Positions 47,265 through 57,331 of a stretch of DNA of 64,000 nt are shown here, one piece after another. The position numbers and the translations under genes were made by a program. The DNA comes from Mesorhizobium sp. (GTDB lineage Bacteria; Pseudomonadota; Alphaproteobacteria; Rhizobiales; Rhizobiaceae). The notes beneath the pieces were generated by a model that was given only the letters and a program-made list of their open reading frames with translations, had not been told where the DNA came from and ran no database searches. The stretch lies in contig SAQG01000030.1 of NCBI GenBank assembly GCA_004020315.1, positions 1-64,000 of the forward strand. The letters run 5' to 3'. The stretch's first letter is position 1. Each line of letters starts with the position of its first letter.

Positions 47265-48866
47265 GTGAAACTGGCAGCACGCACCGTAATCATCACAGGC
47301 GCCGCGGGCGGGATCGGCCGTGCCCTGGTCGATATCCTTGCCGCGGACGGAGACACTGTAGTTGCGGTGGACCTTCCGGGCAGTGGTGTGGTTGAACTGG
47401 CTCGGGATCTCGGGTCGCCGCACGTCGGTCTGGAGTGCGATGTGTCGCGAGAGAAGGACATGCTCTCACTTTTCGGCCAGGTCGAAGCACGGTTCGCGCA
47501 AATCGATGTCCTCATCAACAATGCGGCGGTTGGACCCACGATGGATAGGATCATCGACACCGCTGTCGATACCTTCCGACGCGGCGTGACAGTGAACCTT
47601 ATTGGGCCATTCGTTATGGCCCGGGAAGCGGCGCGGCGCATGAGGCCGGGCGGTGCGATCGTCAATGTGGCTTCGATGGCGGGCGTGGTCGGCAATCCCA
47701 GGCGCAACGCCTACGCAGCCTCGAAAGCTGGCGTGATCTCGTTGACAAAGTCCCTTGCGTGCGAGTGGGCTATGCGAGGAATCCGCGTCACGGCGGTGGC
47801 GCCGGGCTCCGTCCGCACCCCAATGGTCACAGAACTGGCACGCGCTGGCAAAATGGACCTCGCGGCGATACGCCGCCGCGTGCCGATGGGGCGCTTGGCT
47901 CGCCCCGACGAGATCGCCAGGGTCGTGCGTTTTCTGAGCAGCACGCAGGCGCGCTACATCACCGGCTCGGTGCTGGCAGTCGACGGAGGCTGGATGTCAT
48001 TCAACCAGCCGGGGGATGCTCACCCGCCGGTGGATAGTGCGCTCCAAGCCGAGCTCTCCTGTCCGGCCGAATGCACAGATGCGCGAATCGTGCTCGTCAC
48101 CGGTGGCGCAAAAAGCATTGGCGCGGCCGTCGCTCGCCGCTTTGCCGCGAACGGCGACACCGTCGTGATTGCTGATAAAGATGGCACTGCAGCGGCAGAG
48201 CTGGCTACATCGCTCCCCGGCAAGCATCTGGCGAAATCGCTGGACGTGGCCGTCGAGAGCGATGTGGTGTCGATGTTCGAAGAGCTGAGGCGACGCTTCG
48301 GGTATATCGATGTTCTGGTCAATAGTGCTGATACCGCCGACAGGATTGTGCCTGCGATCGAGCAACTGTCGAAACAGCTCGAACACGTCCTGGATGTCAA
48401 CCTTACCGGCGCCTTCACCTGCGCGCGCGAAGCGATCAAGGCTATGCGCCCGGGCGGCGTGATCCTCAATCTCGGGTCGATCGACAGCTTTCTGCCGTTC
48501 GCGCCGCGCCATGCCTACGGCGCCTCCAAGGCGGGGATGGATATGCTGACCCGTTGCATGGCGGCCGAACTCGGCCCGGTCGGAATTCGGACAGCCACCG
48601 TCGCTCCTGGCCACATCCGCACGCCCGCACTTGCTCAGTTGGCCAAAGCCGGCCGCATCGACCTGGCAGCAATCGGACGACGCATCCCCATGGGCAGGAT
48701 GGGACGGCCAGAAGACGTCGCAGATGCATCGTTCTTCCTTGCTTCGTCTGACGCCTCATACATCAACGGCTCGATCCTCTACGTGGACGGCGGCTGGACC
48801 TCGTTCGGTGATGCGGGAAACGCCAGCGAACTCTATGACGAATGTTTTGCGGAGGCCGCAGGTTAA
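47265..48866 (+). CDS. Tandem short-chain dehydrogenase/reductase (two SDR domains)
   Basis: A GTG at 47265 with GGAGAAG upstream gives 533 aa. It has two complete SDR units. The first has VIITGAAGGIGRAL, NNAAVG, and catalytic YAASKAG; the second has VLVTGGAKSIGAAV, NSAD in place of NNAG, and YGASKAG. Each ends with the SDR C-terminal VDGGW. The two halves are similar, so this is an internal duplication; NGR234 y4vI has the same double layout. It probably oxidises or reduces the alcohol/ketone made by the P450. A start at 47127 is possible but has less support. Confidence 0.88.
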   Translation: MKLAARTVIITGAAGGIGRALVDILAADGDTVVAVDLPGSGVVELARDLGSPHVGLECDVSREKDMLSLFGQVEARFAQIDVLINNAAVGPTMDRIIDTAVDTFRRGVTVNLIGPFVMAREAARRMRPGGAIVNVASMAGVVGNPRRNAYAASKAGVISLTKSLACEWAMRGIRVTAVAPGSVRTPMVTELARAGKMDLAAIRRRVPMGRLARPDEIARVVRFLSSTQARYITGSVLAVDGGWMSFNQPGDAHPPVDSALQAELSCPAECTDARIVLVTGGAKSIGAAVARRFAANGDTVVIADKDGTAAAELATSLPGKHLAKSLDVAVESDVVSMFEELRRRFGYIDVLVNSADTADRIVPAIEQLSKQLEHVLDVNLTGAFTCAREAIKAMRPGGVILNLGSIDSFLPFAPRHAYGASKAGMDMLTRCMAAELGPVGIRTATVAPGHIRTPALAQLAKAGRIDLAAIGRRIPMGRMGRPEDVADASFFLASSDASYINGSILYVDGGWTSFGDAGNASELYDECFAEAAG

Positions 48867-49004
48867 TTGCCAGGCATTCGCAGGGCGACCGGCCGAGCAT
48901 TATGAAGCCTCGGCTCCACGACGCACCCGAGGTGCTTGAGATCCAAGCATGCGCATGCCGAGCACATTCCCGGTCGGCTGACGTGTCTATAACGAGGAGA
49001 AATC

Positions 49005-50057
49005 ATGGAATTTGCCACTTTCATTCTGGCCGCCCAGCGTGGCTATCACCAATCCTCAGAAAGCGTCATCCGCAACTCCATCGAACAGGCCGTCGCTTCG
49101 GAGCAGGCTGGGTTCAACACCGCGTGGTTTGCTGAGCACCACTTCAACAATTACAGCCTCATACCATCCCCGCTGATGATGGTGGCGCACTGCGCCGGCT
49201 TGACAAGCACGATTCGCCTGGGCACTGCCGTCTGCGTGCTGCCGCTTTACCAACCGCAGCGCCTGCTGTCCGAGATCGGCTTCGCCGACATCGTTGCGAA
49301 CGGCCGTCTCGAGCTCGGCGTAGGCTTGGGATACCAGCAGTTCGAGTTCGAACGGTTCGGCGTGGACATCGATGAGGCGCCGGCCGTCTTTTCGGAATAC
49401 CTGGACATCATTCTCAAGGGCCTCAACCAAAACGTCTTCGAACACGACGGCCAGTATGAGAAGATCCCCCCAACAGCGATTTCGGTCCGCACAGTCCAGC
49501 AGCCGACGCCGCCTATCTGGATCGCTGGCGGAGCCGCACGGATGGCTCGGGCCTACCGCGAGGGGCACAATTTTTTTGTCACAGCCTTCCACGACGGCTT
49601 AGAGACTTTGACCACACTGCGTGAATCAGTCGAGAGGGCGGCGGCATCCGAGGAAAAGAACGTCACCGACGTCAAGATATCGCTGCTGCGCTGCTGCTAT
49701 GCCAGCCACGACGAGTTGGAGATCAACAGCTATCTCGACAATGCCCGCTTCCAGCGCCGGCTTTCTGAAGCCCTGCATCAGCGCCGCCAACAGAGCCACG
49801 ATGGCTACCTGCTGCAGGAGACACCGACCCAGCAGGATCTGTCCTTCGAGACCATGCGCAAAAATTTGCCGATTGGCAGCGTAAATCGCGTGATTGATCG
49901 CCTGCTGGAAGAGATCGATATCTTGAAACCGGACCAGATCGCAGTTCAGACTCAATTGGGCGACTTCGACCAAAAGACGATGCTGCGCCAGATCGAGCTC
50001 TGGGGCGACAAGATCATCCCTGCGGTCAACAAGGCGCTTTGTCATGCCGGAAGCTGA
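49005..50057 (+). CDS. Luciferase-like (LLM) flavin-dependent oxidoreductase
   Basis: 350 residues, with GAGGAG before the ATG. LLM-fold signatures include GFNTAWFAEHHFNNYSLIPS, RLGTAVCVLPLYQPQRLLSE and GRLELGVGLGYQQFEFERFG, then PTPPIWIAGGAARMARAYRE. Such enzymes use FMNH2 or F420. This gene corresponds in kind and order to y4vJ of NGR234. It is the last member of the P450 cluster before nifQ. A second enzyme of the same fold lies at 56280. Confidence 0.88.
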   Translation: MEFATFILAAQRGYHQSSESVIRNSIEQAVASEQAGFNTAWFAEHHFNNYSLIPSPLMMVAHCAGLTSTIRLGTAVCVLPLYQPQRLLSEIGFADIVANGRLELGVGLGYQQFEFERFGVDIDEAPAVFSEYLDIILKGLNQNVFEHDGQYEKIPPTAISVRTVQQPTPPIWIAGGAARMARAYREGHNFFVTAFHDGLETLTTLRESVERAAASEEKNVTDVKISLLRCCYASHDELEINSYLDNARFQRRLSEALHQRRQQSHDGYLLQETPTQQDLSFETMRKNLPIGSVNRVIDRLLEEIDILKPDQIAVQTQLGDFDQKTMLRQIELWGDKIIPAVNKALCHAGS

Positions 50058-50071
50058 AGCCGGCCGTTACG

Positions 50072-50670
50072 ATGATGGCTGCCTATCCACGCGCGCAATG
50101 GCGTGGGTCCGAGCTAGGGAGGAGCTTCGATCAGCATGTGCTGCCCTGCGTGCTTTCGCGTTCGCTTGAGGAGGTCCAGGCGGGCGAGGTGTTGGCGACG
50201 GAGGGGACAGGCCTTTCGTCTGTCGAATTGCGTGATGTCTTGGCCGCAACTTTCCCGTCTACCTCCAGCAGCGTATTCGCTTTGGAGGAGTTGAGCGAGC
50301 CCGAGCCGGAACTGGAAGAGGAGCTGCTGCGCCGGCTGCTGCTAGCGCATGCTGCGCCGGGCGACCCGGCGAGCGCCCGCTTGGCCAAGATCATCGCCCG
50401 GCGTGCGATGCGCACGGACCATCTTTGGCGGGATCTTGGCCTCTCAAATCGCGCTGAGCTCAGCCGCCTGCTTGCCAGACATTTTCCCGCGCTGGCGGCA
50501 GGCAACACAGAAAACATGAAATGGAAAAAGTACTTTTACCGCAAGCTGTGTGAGGCCGAAGGCTTTCGTCATGCACTGCACCCAGTTGTCGGGAATGCCA
50601 TGACTTCGAAAGCTGCTTCGGCCCGGAGGAAGTTGAGAGTCGCCTCTCGCCGACCAGGAATGCCGGTTAG
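50072..50670 (+). pseudogene. nifQ: nifQ with a frameshift before its metal motif
   Basis: The N-terminal part fits NifQ (AKIIARRAMRTDHLWRDLGL, then ELSRLLARHFPALA and NMKWKKYFYRKLCEAEGF). From about 50562 the Cys motif continues only in the next frame: SCTAPSCRECHDFESCFGPE, giving the exact C-X4-C-X2-C-X5-C, with a TAG at 50668-50670. In the original frame these cysteines are lost. NifQ supplies a Mo-Fe-S cluster for FeMo-co. One missing base would restore it, so a sequencing error cannot be excluded. The 3' end overlaps rpoN2 by four bases, convergently. Confidence 0.82.
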
Positions 50671-52100
50671 TCACTTCGCTTGATCGCAGCTGCGGACAAC
50701 CGCTTATCACGGCGCCGTAGTATGGAGGAAGGGATGTTCATCGCCTCGCGATATTTGGTGACGGTACGGCGAGCGACATTGATGCCGGTCTGCTTGAGCT
50801 GAGCAACGATGTCTTCGTCGGAAAGTACCTTGTCGAGCGATTCTTCGGCGATGATTGCCTTGATCCGATGGCGGACAGATTTGGCGGAGTGCGCGTCGCC
50901 GCCCTCGCAGGATGCGATTGTCGCTGTGAAAAAATACTTCAGCTCGAACACCCCGCGCGGAGTTAACATGTACCTGTTCGAAGCCACCCGGCTTACCGTC
51001 GACTGGTGCATTTTGATCCCGTCAGCGACATTTTTGAGACAGAGAGGCCGCAGATGGGCGACGCCGTGTGTAAAAAAGGCATCCTGCTGGCGCACGATTT
51101 CGGTCGCAACCTTAAGGATCGTCTTAGCGCGCTGCTCGAGACAGCTGATCAGCCAGTTCCCTTTTTCCTGGCAATGGTCGAGAAACGCTTTGCCTTCCGG
51201 ATTTTGATTGGTCAGCTGCGAGATTTCGGCGACATAGGTGTGGTTGATCAACACTTTGGGCAGCGTGGCCGGATCAAGCTCCACCCGCCATCCACCTTCG
51301 GACTTGGGCATTACCCAGACGTCCGGTACGATGGTTTCCGGCGTCCCGGACTGGAACCGGTCTCCAGGCTTGGGATCGAGCGCGCGGATTTCGTTCCTCA
51401 TGTCGAGGAGATCCTCCTCGTCGACTCCGCAACGCTGCTTCAATCCCTGAAAATCCCCCCGTGCAAGCATCTCGAGATTGGCGACCAAAGCTGCCATAGC
51501 CGGGTCGAACCGGTCTTGCTGGCGCAGCTGAATCTCCAGGCATTCGCTGAGAGTTCGCGCAAAAATCCCCGGCGGATCAAATTGCTGCAAGATTCCGATG
51601 ACCCGTTCCACATCAGCTTGCCGAACGTTTAACCTCCCGGCCAGATCGAAAAGGTTTACCTGAAGATAGCCAGTGTCCTCCAGATGGGCGGCGAGCTGTC
51701 CGGCAATCAGCCGCTCCTGGGGGGTGAACGGGGTGAGGGCGACCTGGCGGGCGACATGGTCGTGCAATGTTTCGGTGTGGGCGGTAAACTCCTCGACGGC
51801 AGGTCGATCGTTGCCGCTACTGCGTTGCGACTTCCATTGCCCGCGCCCGCCAGACGGCCCGCCAATGGGCGATTCGCCGATTTCGCTTCTGCTTTGACTG
51901 CTCCGCTGATCCTCCCCTGGCAGCGGCGAAACGTCGTCAAACGGGTCAGGCTTCAAAACGGGGTTCTTCTCGAGTGCCTGCTCCACGAGCTGATGGAGTT
52001 CAGTATGCGTCAATCGCAGCAAGCGAATAGCTTCAATGGCTTGAGGCGATAAGACCATACGTTGCTTCTGGCGTTGAAGCAGGCTTGCTGAGAGATGCAT
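50667..52100 (-). CDS. rpoN: RNA polymerase sigma-54 factor, symbiotic copy
   Basis: The 477-residue protein has the N-terminal activator-interacting region (SLLQRQKQRMVLSPQAIEAI), a Glu/Ser-rich region II, the core-binding domain, and the RpoN box ARRTVTKYREAM. It directs transcription from -24/-12 promoters such as those before nifH, fixA, nifB and the P450 gene. Rhizobia often carry a second rpoN on the symbiotic island. The promoter was not identified; the peroxiredoxin gene ends 70 bases upstream on the same strand and may share a transcript. Confidence 0.95.
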   Translation of the reverse strand: MHLSASLLQRQKQRMVLSPQAIEAIRLLRLTHTELHQLVEQALEKNPVLKPDPFDDVSPLPGEDQRSSQSRSEIGESPIGGPSGGRGQWKSQRSSGNDRPAVEEFTAHTETLHDHVARQVALTPFTPQERLIAGQLAAHLEDTGYLQVNLFDLAGRLNVRQADVERVIGILQQFDPPGIFARTLSECLEIQLRQQDRFDPAMAALVANLEMLARGDFQGLKQRCGVDEEDLLDMRNEIRALDPKPGDRFQSGTPETIVPDVWVMPKSEGGWRVELDPATLPKVLINHTYVAEISQLTNQNPEGKAFLDHCQEKGNWLISCLEQRAKTILKVATEIVRQQDAFFTHGVAHLRPLCLKNVADGIKMHQSTVSRVASNRYMLTPRGVFELKYFFTATIASCEGGDAHSAKSVRHRIKAIIAEESLDKVLSDEDIVAQLKQTGINVARRTVTKYREAMNIPSSILRRRDKRLSAAAIKRSD

Positions 52101-52169
52101 GTTGAACCGGTAATCTGCCGAGGAGGCTCTAGTGTGTGCTGGGGTTGTGTGAGACTTGCCACTTCTGGG

Positions 52170-52703
52170 TCATGCCGCCGCCTTCAGTTTGTCGAGAACG
52201 TTTTGCGGGGATGAAACGCCATAGGGGTCCGTCTCGCAGTTGTCACAGAAGCCTTCCTCCTCGAACCACTGCTCCACCACGCCATCGTCGATCAGAGCGG
52301 CGTATCGCCAGGAGCGCATTCCAAAGCCCAGATTGTCCTTCGCGACCAGCATGCCCATCTTGCGCGTGAACTCGCCCGACCCGTCTGGGATCAGCTCGAT
52401 CTTCTGCAGCCCCAAGGACTTTCCCCACGCATTCATGACGAAAGCATCGTTGACTGAGACGCAGTAGATCGCGTCAATTCGCAGTTCCAGAAATTGATCA
52501 TAGAGTTTTTCGAAATCGGGCAGTTGGAAGGTCGAGCAGGTCGGGGTGAAGGCGCCAGGCAGCGAGAACAGGATAACGCGCTTGCCCCCGAAATAATCGT
52601 CGGAGGTCTTGTTCTCCCACCGATAAGGATTTGGCCCCCCGATCGACTCATCGCGAACACGCGTGCGAAAGGTCACGAGAGGAACGTTCTTTCTATCGGT
52701 CAT
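52170..52703 (-). CDS. Peroxiredoxin (Prx5/AhpE-like, y4vD type)
   Basis: 177 residues with PGAFTPTCSTFQLPDFEKLY, in which the Cys is the peroxidatic residue, and WRYAALIDDGVVEQWFEEEG. A second CDNC motif (EEGFCDNCETDPYG) is present. It reduces peroxides and is likely to protect nitrogen-fixing bacteroids. GGGAG precedes the ATG. NGR234 has a similar gene, y4vD, in its nif region. It is transcribed with or before rpoN. Confidence 0.9.
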   Translation of the reverse strand: MTDRKNVPLVTFRTRVRDESIGGPNPYRWENKTSDDYFGGKRVILFSLPGAFTPTCSTFQLPDFEKLYDQFLELRIDAIYCVSVNDAFVMNAWGKSLGLQKIELIPDGSGEFTRKMGMLVAKDNLGFGMRSWRYAALIDDGVVEQWFEEEGFCDNCETDPYGVSSPQNVLDKLKAAA

Positions 52704-53834
52704 TGATTTGCTCCCAGGCCAAAGTGGTACGGTGCATTTTTCGGTTAAACTGAAGCGGCATCGACTTCGGTGGACAGTTCCGGCAGCCTTTCGCCCTGGC
52801 GTGGTTGCCTCGGACCAGTCTTGTGCAAGACCGCCCCCGAGCAGGGACGTTTAACGGCGACGAGCTTCCAGTTTTCCGCGGGGACGGGGAATGTTTGCTC
52901 GCGTGCTTTATCGAGCTTTGAGAGGTAGGCATGGTCTCCAACCGTGGTTTTGACTGCGTTCTAGCGACCGGGTCGCAAGCGCCATGCCAATTGACCCATG
53001 CCTTGGGTTCACTTCGGTTTTTGCAGCAACTTTCGTGTTGTGCAGTAATGCCGGTCGATATTATTGCTCAAGCAGCACTGGAAATTGGGTGGGACTCCGT
53101 TCGGCAAACCCGGCCTTTGTCCGAAGCCGGACACGAATGTCGGAAATTAGCCAAACGCCAGGACCTGGGGCGGGTTTAAGAAACGTTGCCGTGGGCACCG
53201 TTCTTCAGCACAATTGCGCCACGCGAGCATGGCTCCCAGCGTCAATGCCGTGCAGCAGCGAGACGAAAGTCACTGCAGAATATCAACCTCTGCGAAGTCG
53301 TTGAGACCCAGCATGTGCGAGCCGTTCGAGCCGCAGATCAAGGCATGCTCGAGGAAGAGCTCGTGCTCTCGGCAGCAAGTGTTGCGACGTCTGACAAGGA
53401 TCGTCGCGCTTCAAGGAAAAGAACCTGAATGGTGCACGGCTTGTGAAGGCCTGGCGCATGGAAATGGCTGGGCTGATCATCCTCCATGGCGGTTGGATGA
53501 AGAGCTGGCCCCTATCTCCCTCAGCTGCAACGGGGGGAGATAGGGCATGCCGGTCTATCGCGCTGGGTAACATTCCTCGGTGAGGCAATAAGGGGAGCAA
53601 TTTCTCATTTCGGCCGACACGACCCAGCTCTCCTTTCATGCGCTGATTCCCCTAGGGAAATCGCGACTCCAGCCTTCCTATGCAGCGAATCGCGGTGCTG
53701 TCCGATGTCCGACGATGTCGGATGCGGATCGTAGCTGGGCTAGATCCGTCACTTTGCCTCGAATGGTTTCCCACTGGCCTAATATCTGCTTCGCCCCAAA
53801 TGCGGCGACAGTTATCTCAGGAGGGAGCCAAACC
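52704..53834. other. Stretch without a recognised gene
   Basis: About 1.1 kb with only short frames and no domain. I searched for GG-N10-GC promoters toward the peroxiredoxin gene and found only weak matches. Confidence 0.4.
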
Positions 53835-54483
53835 TGTGCGGCATCTGTGAATGGATCGACTTCAATCGCGACCTCGGAGGTCCCGACGCGCGAAGAAGCT
53901 TGCCGATATGACGGCCACCATGGCGAACCGCGGTCCGGACGACGAGGGGACTTGGATCGGCGGGCCTGCGGCGCTGGGACACCACCGCCTGGCAATCATC
54001 GATATCCATGGCGGCCGTCAGCCCGATGATGCTCCAGGAGGATGGCCGACCTGACTTGGTGCTCGTCTACACGGGTGAGACTTACAACTACCGCGAGCTG
54101 CGTCAACAGCTGGCCGGCCTAGGCCATCGCATGAACACGAGCAGTGACACCGAGGTGGCGCTGCACCGCGCCCGCGGGTGGGGCTCTTCGGCGGGTACAC
54201 TTTTTTCACGAAATCCGTGAATGTTTCTCGCGACATCATCCCGCAATCGGTGGTGCAGCGGGTGAAGAGCCCGTATCCGGCTATCCAGGATGCCGCCTAC
54301 GACAAAATGCTACGTACGCGGTTCACTGCGGTGCTGGACGACCCTAGTGCGGCAGTGGCACCGCTGTTGTCCGTCGACAGGTCCCGCGCTTTGCTCGGTG
54401 CGACCAACAACCTTAAGGGGCTAGGGCGTATCCTGACCCTGCAAGATCTCCTCGCCGACTATAAGGTGCGCCTCACGATCTGA
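53835..54483 (+). pseudogene. Asparagine synthase (asnB-type) with internal deletion
   Basis: The start reads LCGICEWIDFNRDL, with the Cys that would be residue 2 of a glutamine amidotransferase, followed by MANRGPDDEGTWIGG and ALGHHRLAIIDIHGG. After a frameshift comes LVLVYTGETYNYRELRQQLA. Near 54175 it jumps directly to the C-terminus: KSPYPAIQDAAYDKMLRTRF then LADYKVRLTI. The whole synthetase ATP-binding domain is deleted. It would have made asparagine from aspartate and glutamine. Confidence 0.82.
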
Positions 54484-55055
54484 GACGATGGGACAGGATG
54501 GCCAAGGAGGTGCGCCGTCTTGCATGCCCCGCCAGCGAGGCGAACCCTCTTGGCTACGCGCGCCACCAGAGACGCTCCATATCGTCAGGCCCGCGTCTCA
54601 TGCTCAGATGAGCCGGTATTTGGCTCTCTCATCAGCGAACCGAGAGAGCCCATGCCAAGACGGAAGCAAGCAAGACGAACGAGCGTCAGATACCCTGCGC
54701 CTGACCCATAAACAGGGCAGTCCGGTGGGCGAGGTGGCAGAGCAACTGAGGTTCGGCAAGACCTCGGTTTCCACCTATTTCTGCGGGCGCTGGAGGCGGG
54801 CTGTCGTGCTGGCCCTGCATGCGGCTTTGACGACGATGCGATGTTGAAACACCGTCTGTTGCGCCGAATCGGCCGTCGGCCACACGTTGGGTCGTCATCA
54901 GGTTCTCGACAGCTTCCCGGTGTCAAATCCAAACCGTGGTCGGCGATCCCCACCAAGGTGGGAAGGCAGCGCTGACACAGCCGAACGTCGATCAAGTCAC
55001 GATCAACGATTGCCTCATGTCACATGCCCTGCGGGACTGAAAAACGGAGAAGAAC
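54484..55055. other. Stretch before the aminotransferase gene
   Basis: No clear gene. A frame around 54700-54800 reads SPVGEVAEQLRFGKTSVSTY, resembling a helix-turn-helix piece, but lacks a start and further domain sequence. Confidence 0.4.
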
Positions 55056-56252
55056 ATGTGCGATGCAAAACTGAAGACCGTGCTTTCGCTTTTTTCGCCG
55101 GTGGCCAGCAAATTAGATGCTCTCTCGTCCAACGGACCAGCGACGGATGCAAATTGCGTTAAGCTAAATACGAACGAGAACCCGTTTCCGTTGCCGAAGA
55201 GCGTAATGCAAAGTGCAATTGCTGCGATCGAACACCAGTATCTTTATCCGGAAGACGACAATCTCAGCTTAAGGGCAGCTGCCTCCGACACTTACGGATT
55301 TTCCAAAGATCAGGTGATTGCCGGCAACGGTTCGTCGGAACTGCTCGGACTCATCTACAGAGCTTTCCTCGCCCCAGGAGATAGAGTGGCGATGCTGTCG
55401 CCCGGATTTTCGTTCAACCGTAAACTTGCCATGTTGCAGGGTGCTGAGTTTCTCGAAATCGCATCGAGCGAAGCTCATCCCCTGCCGATAGAAAAACTGC
55501 TGTCCGGCCCCGCAAAAGACGCGAAGTTCATTCTGTTGGCTAATCCGAACAATCCGACCGGAACATTCGTGCCGGTGGCCGAAATCGAACGCCTTGTGGA
55601 GCAAGCAGATCGCTTGATCGTCTTGGATGAGGCCTACGTTGACTTCGCACCCGACCATGCCCTGCGCCTCGTCAATAGGCATCCGAATCTTTTGATCTTG
55701 AGGACTTTTTCAAAGAGCTATGCTGCCGCTGGCGTGCGAGTCGGCTTCGGTTTCGGTCACCCAGAAATCATTGGCAGGCTGCGCAACATCCAGAATGTCT
55801 TCAACATGAACGTGATCGGGCAGGCGGTCGGGAAAAGCATTCTTGCGCATCGCCACGCCTACGAAGAGAACCACAGGCACATCAAGCATGAACGACAGCG
55901 AGTGACCCTGGCGCTGTTGCAACTTGGCTTTTCAGTAACACCCTCCCACGCAAACTTTTTGCTGGCCCGTGTGCCGGCGGGACAGGAGGGCTCATGCTGG
56001 CAAGCCGCGTTGAAAGAGCAGAAGATCCTCATCGCCAGCTTTCCTGACATAGATTTGAAGAACTGCATTCGCGTCAGCATTGGCACCACAGAGCAGATGG
56101 ACAAATTCCTTGCTGCCGCCAAAAACGTTTGTATGAACGTTAAGAGGAATCGCGGTATGCACAAGCATGAAGTCAATTCACATTGCTTTGGAAATGTATC
56201 AAGTAATAAGTGTCGATGTGTTGTGAGTTATGATGTTTCCAATAGTGGATAA
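55056..56252 (+). CDS. HisC-like PLP aminotransferase (y4wE type)
   Basis: 398 residues from ATG 55056 (GGAGAAG upstream). It is a class I/II aminotransferase of the histidinol-phosphate type: LNTNENPFPLPKSV, NPNNPTGTFVP, VLDEAYVDFAP, and PLP Lys in LRTFSKSYAAAGVRVGF. The last ~30 residues, rich in Cys, His and Asn, extend past the usual end. A homologous pair (y4wE-y4wF) lies in the nif region of NGR234. The amino donor and acceptor are not known; an island role rather than histidine synthesis is likely. Confidence 0.88.
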   Translation: MCDAKLKTVLSLFSPVASKLDALSSNGPATDANCVKLNTNENPFPLPKSVMQSAIAAIEHQYLYPEDDNLSLRAAASDTYGFSKDQVIAGNGSSELLGLIYRAFLAPGDRVAMLSPGFSFNRKLAMLQGAEFLEIASSEAHPLPIEKLLSGPAKDAKFILLANPNNPTGTFVPVAEIERLVEQADRLIVLDEAYVDFAPDHALRLVNRHPNLLILRTFSKSYAAAGVRVGFGFGHPEIIGRLRNIQNVFNMNVIGQAVGKSILAHRHAYEENHRHIKHERQRVTLALLQLGFSVTPSHANFLLARVPAGQEGSCWQAALKEQKILIASFPDIDLKNCIRVSIGTTEQMDKFLAAAKNVCMNVKRNRGMHKHEVNSHCFGNVSSNKCRCVVSYDVSNSG

Positions 56253-56279
56253 ATCATAGGTAATTTGGAGAATAATTAA

Positions 56280-57314
56280 TTGAAGAAAATTTTCGCTTCG
56301 GGCCTGACCTTCGGCATCTTCGATCATCTGGACGAAAACGGCGATGACATCGCCCAACAATATGCAGATCGGCTGAGCCTAGCAGAAGCGTGCGATGGCT
56401 ATGGCTTTTATGCGTATCATCTCGCAGAGCACCACTGTACGCCGCATGGCAGAGGTCCATCACCGAATTTGTTCTTAGCGAGCGTCGCCCAGCGAACCCG
56501 CAGTCTTCGTGTTGGTCCCATGGTAATGCTACTTGCGCTCTATCATCCGCTGCGTGCCTTCGAGGAGATCTGCATGCTTGATCAGTTGAGCGGCGGCAGG
56601 CTTGAACTCGGCATAGGGCGCGGCTCTGCTCCGACTGAATTGGGATACTTCGGGGTTGCTGTAGAAGCAGCACCAGAACAGTATGCGGAGGCCAGCGAGA
56701 TTCTCATCAATGCGATGAAAGGCGGGACGCTTTCTTATCAGGGCCGCCACTTTGAGTTGAAAGACGTTCCGCTGACGTTGAGACCTCACCAATATCCCCA
56801 TCCGCCGACATGGATCGCCACCAATCGACCCGAGCCGGCTAGCTGGGCCGCCGCGAATGGGGCAAACATCGCCTGCGTCGGACCTTCCACTTCTGTTCGC
56901 AGCGTTACCGACGCGTTCCGCGCCGCCCGAATTCACGATGCTGACATTGGCCACCAAGCGCCATTTCTTGGATTGCTCCGAATGGTGGTGATAGAGCGTT
57001 CTGAAACAGATGCGTATTTGCTCGCAGCACCTGCCTATGAACGATGGCTCAAGAGCTTCAAATTTCTATACGAACTAAATGCCATTCCCACTCCACCAAA
57101 CTTGCCTCTGAACTTCGATGCAGCAATTGAAAGTGAATTGTGCGTCGTGGGAACGGCAGCTTCTGTCCGAAAAGCTCTCCTTGATCAGTTGGAAGAGGCA
57201 GGTGCTAATTATCTTCTGTGTCAACTGGCATTTGGGGATTTGCCGCTGGATGCGTCCCTATACACCGCATCGACCATTCGATCCGAAATCATGGCTCGAG
57301 TTGGCGCATCGTGA
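56280..57314 (+). CDS. Luciferase-like (LLM) flavin-dependent oxidoreductase (y4wF type)
   Basis: 344 residues starting at TTG 56280, with GGAG nine bases upstream; no nearby ATG fits. The LLM fold is shown by GYGFYAYHLAEHHCTPHGRG, VGPMVMLLALYHPLRAFEEI, GGRLELGIGRGSAPTELGYF and HPPTWIATNRPEPASWAA. It lies 28 bases after the aminotransferase, so it is probably one operon. A strong hairpin follows the stop. It differs clearly from the LLM protein at 49005. Confidence 0.86.
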   Translation: MKKIFASGLTFGIFDHLDENGDDIAQQYADRLSLAEACDGYGFYAYHLAEHHCTPHGRGPSPNLFLASVAQRTRSLRVGPMVMLLALYHPLRAFEEICMLDQLSGGRLELGIGRGSAPTELGYFGVAVEAAPEQYAEASEILINAMKGGTLSYQGRHFELKDVPLTLRPHQYPHPPTWIATNRPEPASWAAANGANIACVGPSTSVRSVTDAFRAARIHDADIGHQAPFLGLLRMVVIERSETDAYLLAAPAYERWLKSFKFLYELNAIPTPPNLPLNFDAAIESELCVVGTAASVRKALLDQLEEAGANYLLCQLAFGDLPLDASLYTASTIRSEIMARVGAS

Positions 57315-57331
57315 AATCCGTTGCGTGATTG

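Noticed and set aside
52704..52990. A sigma-54 promoter before the peroxiredoxin gene
   Set aside because: Only poor matches such as GGGCGAAAGGCTGC were found, without a NifA site.
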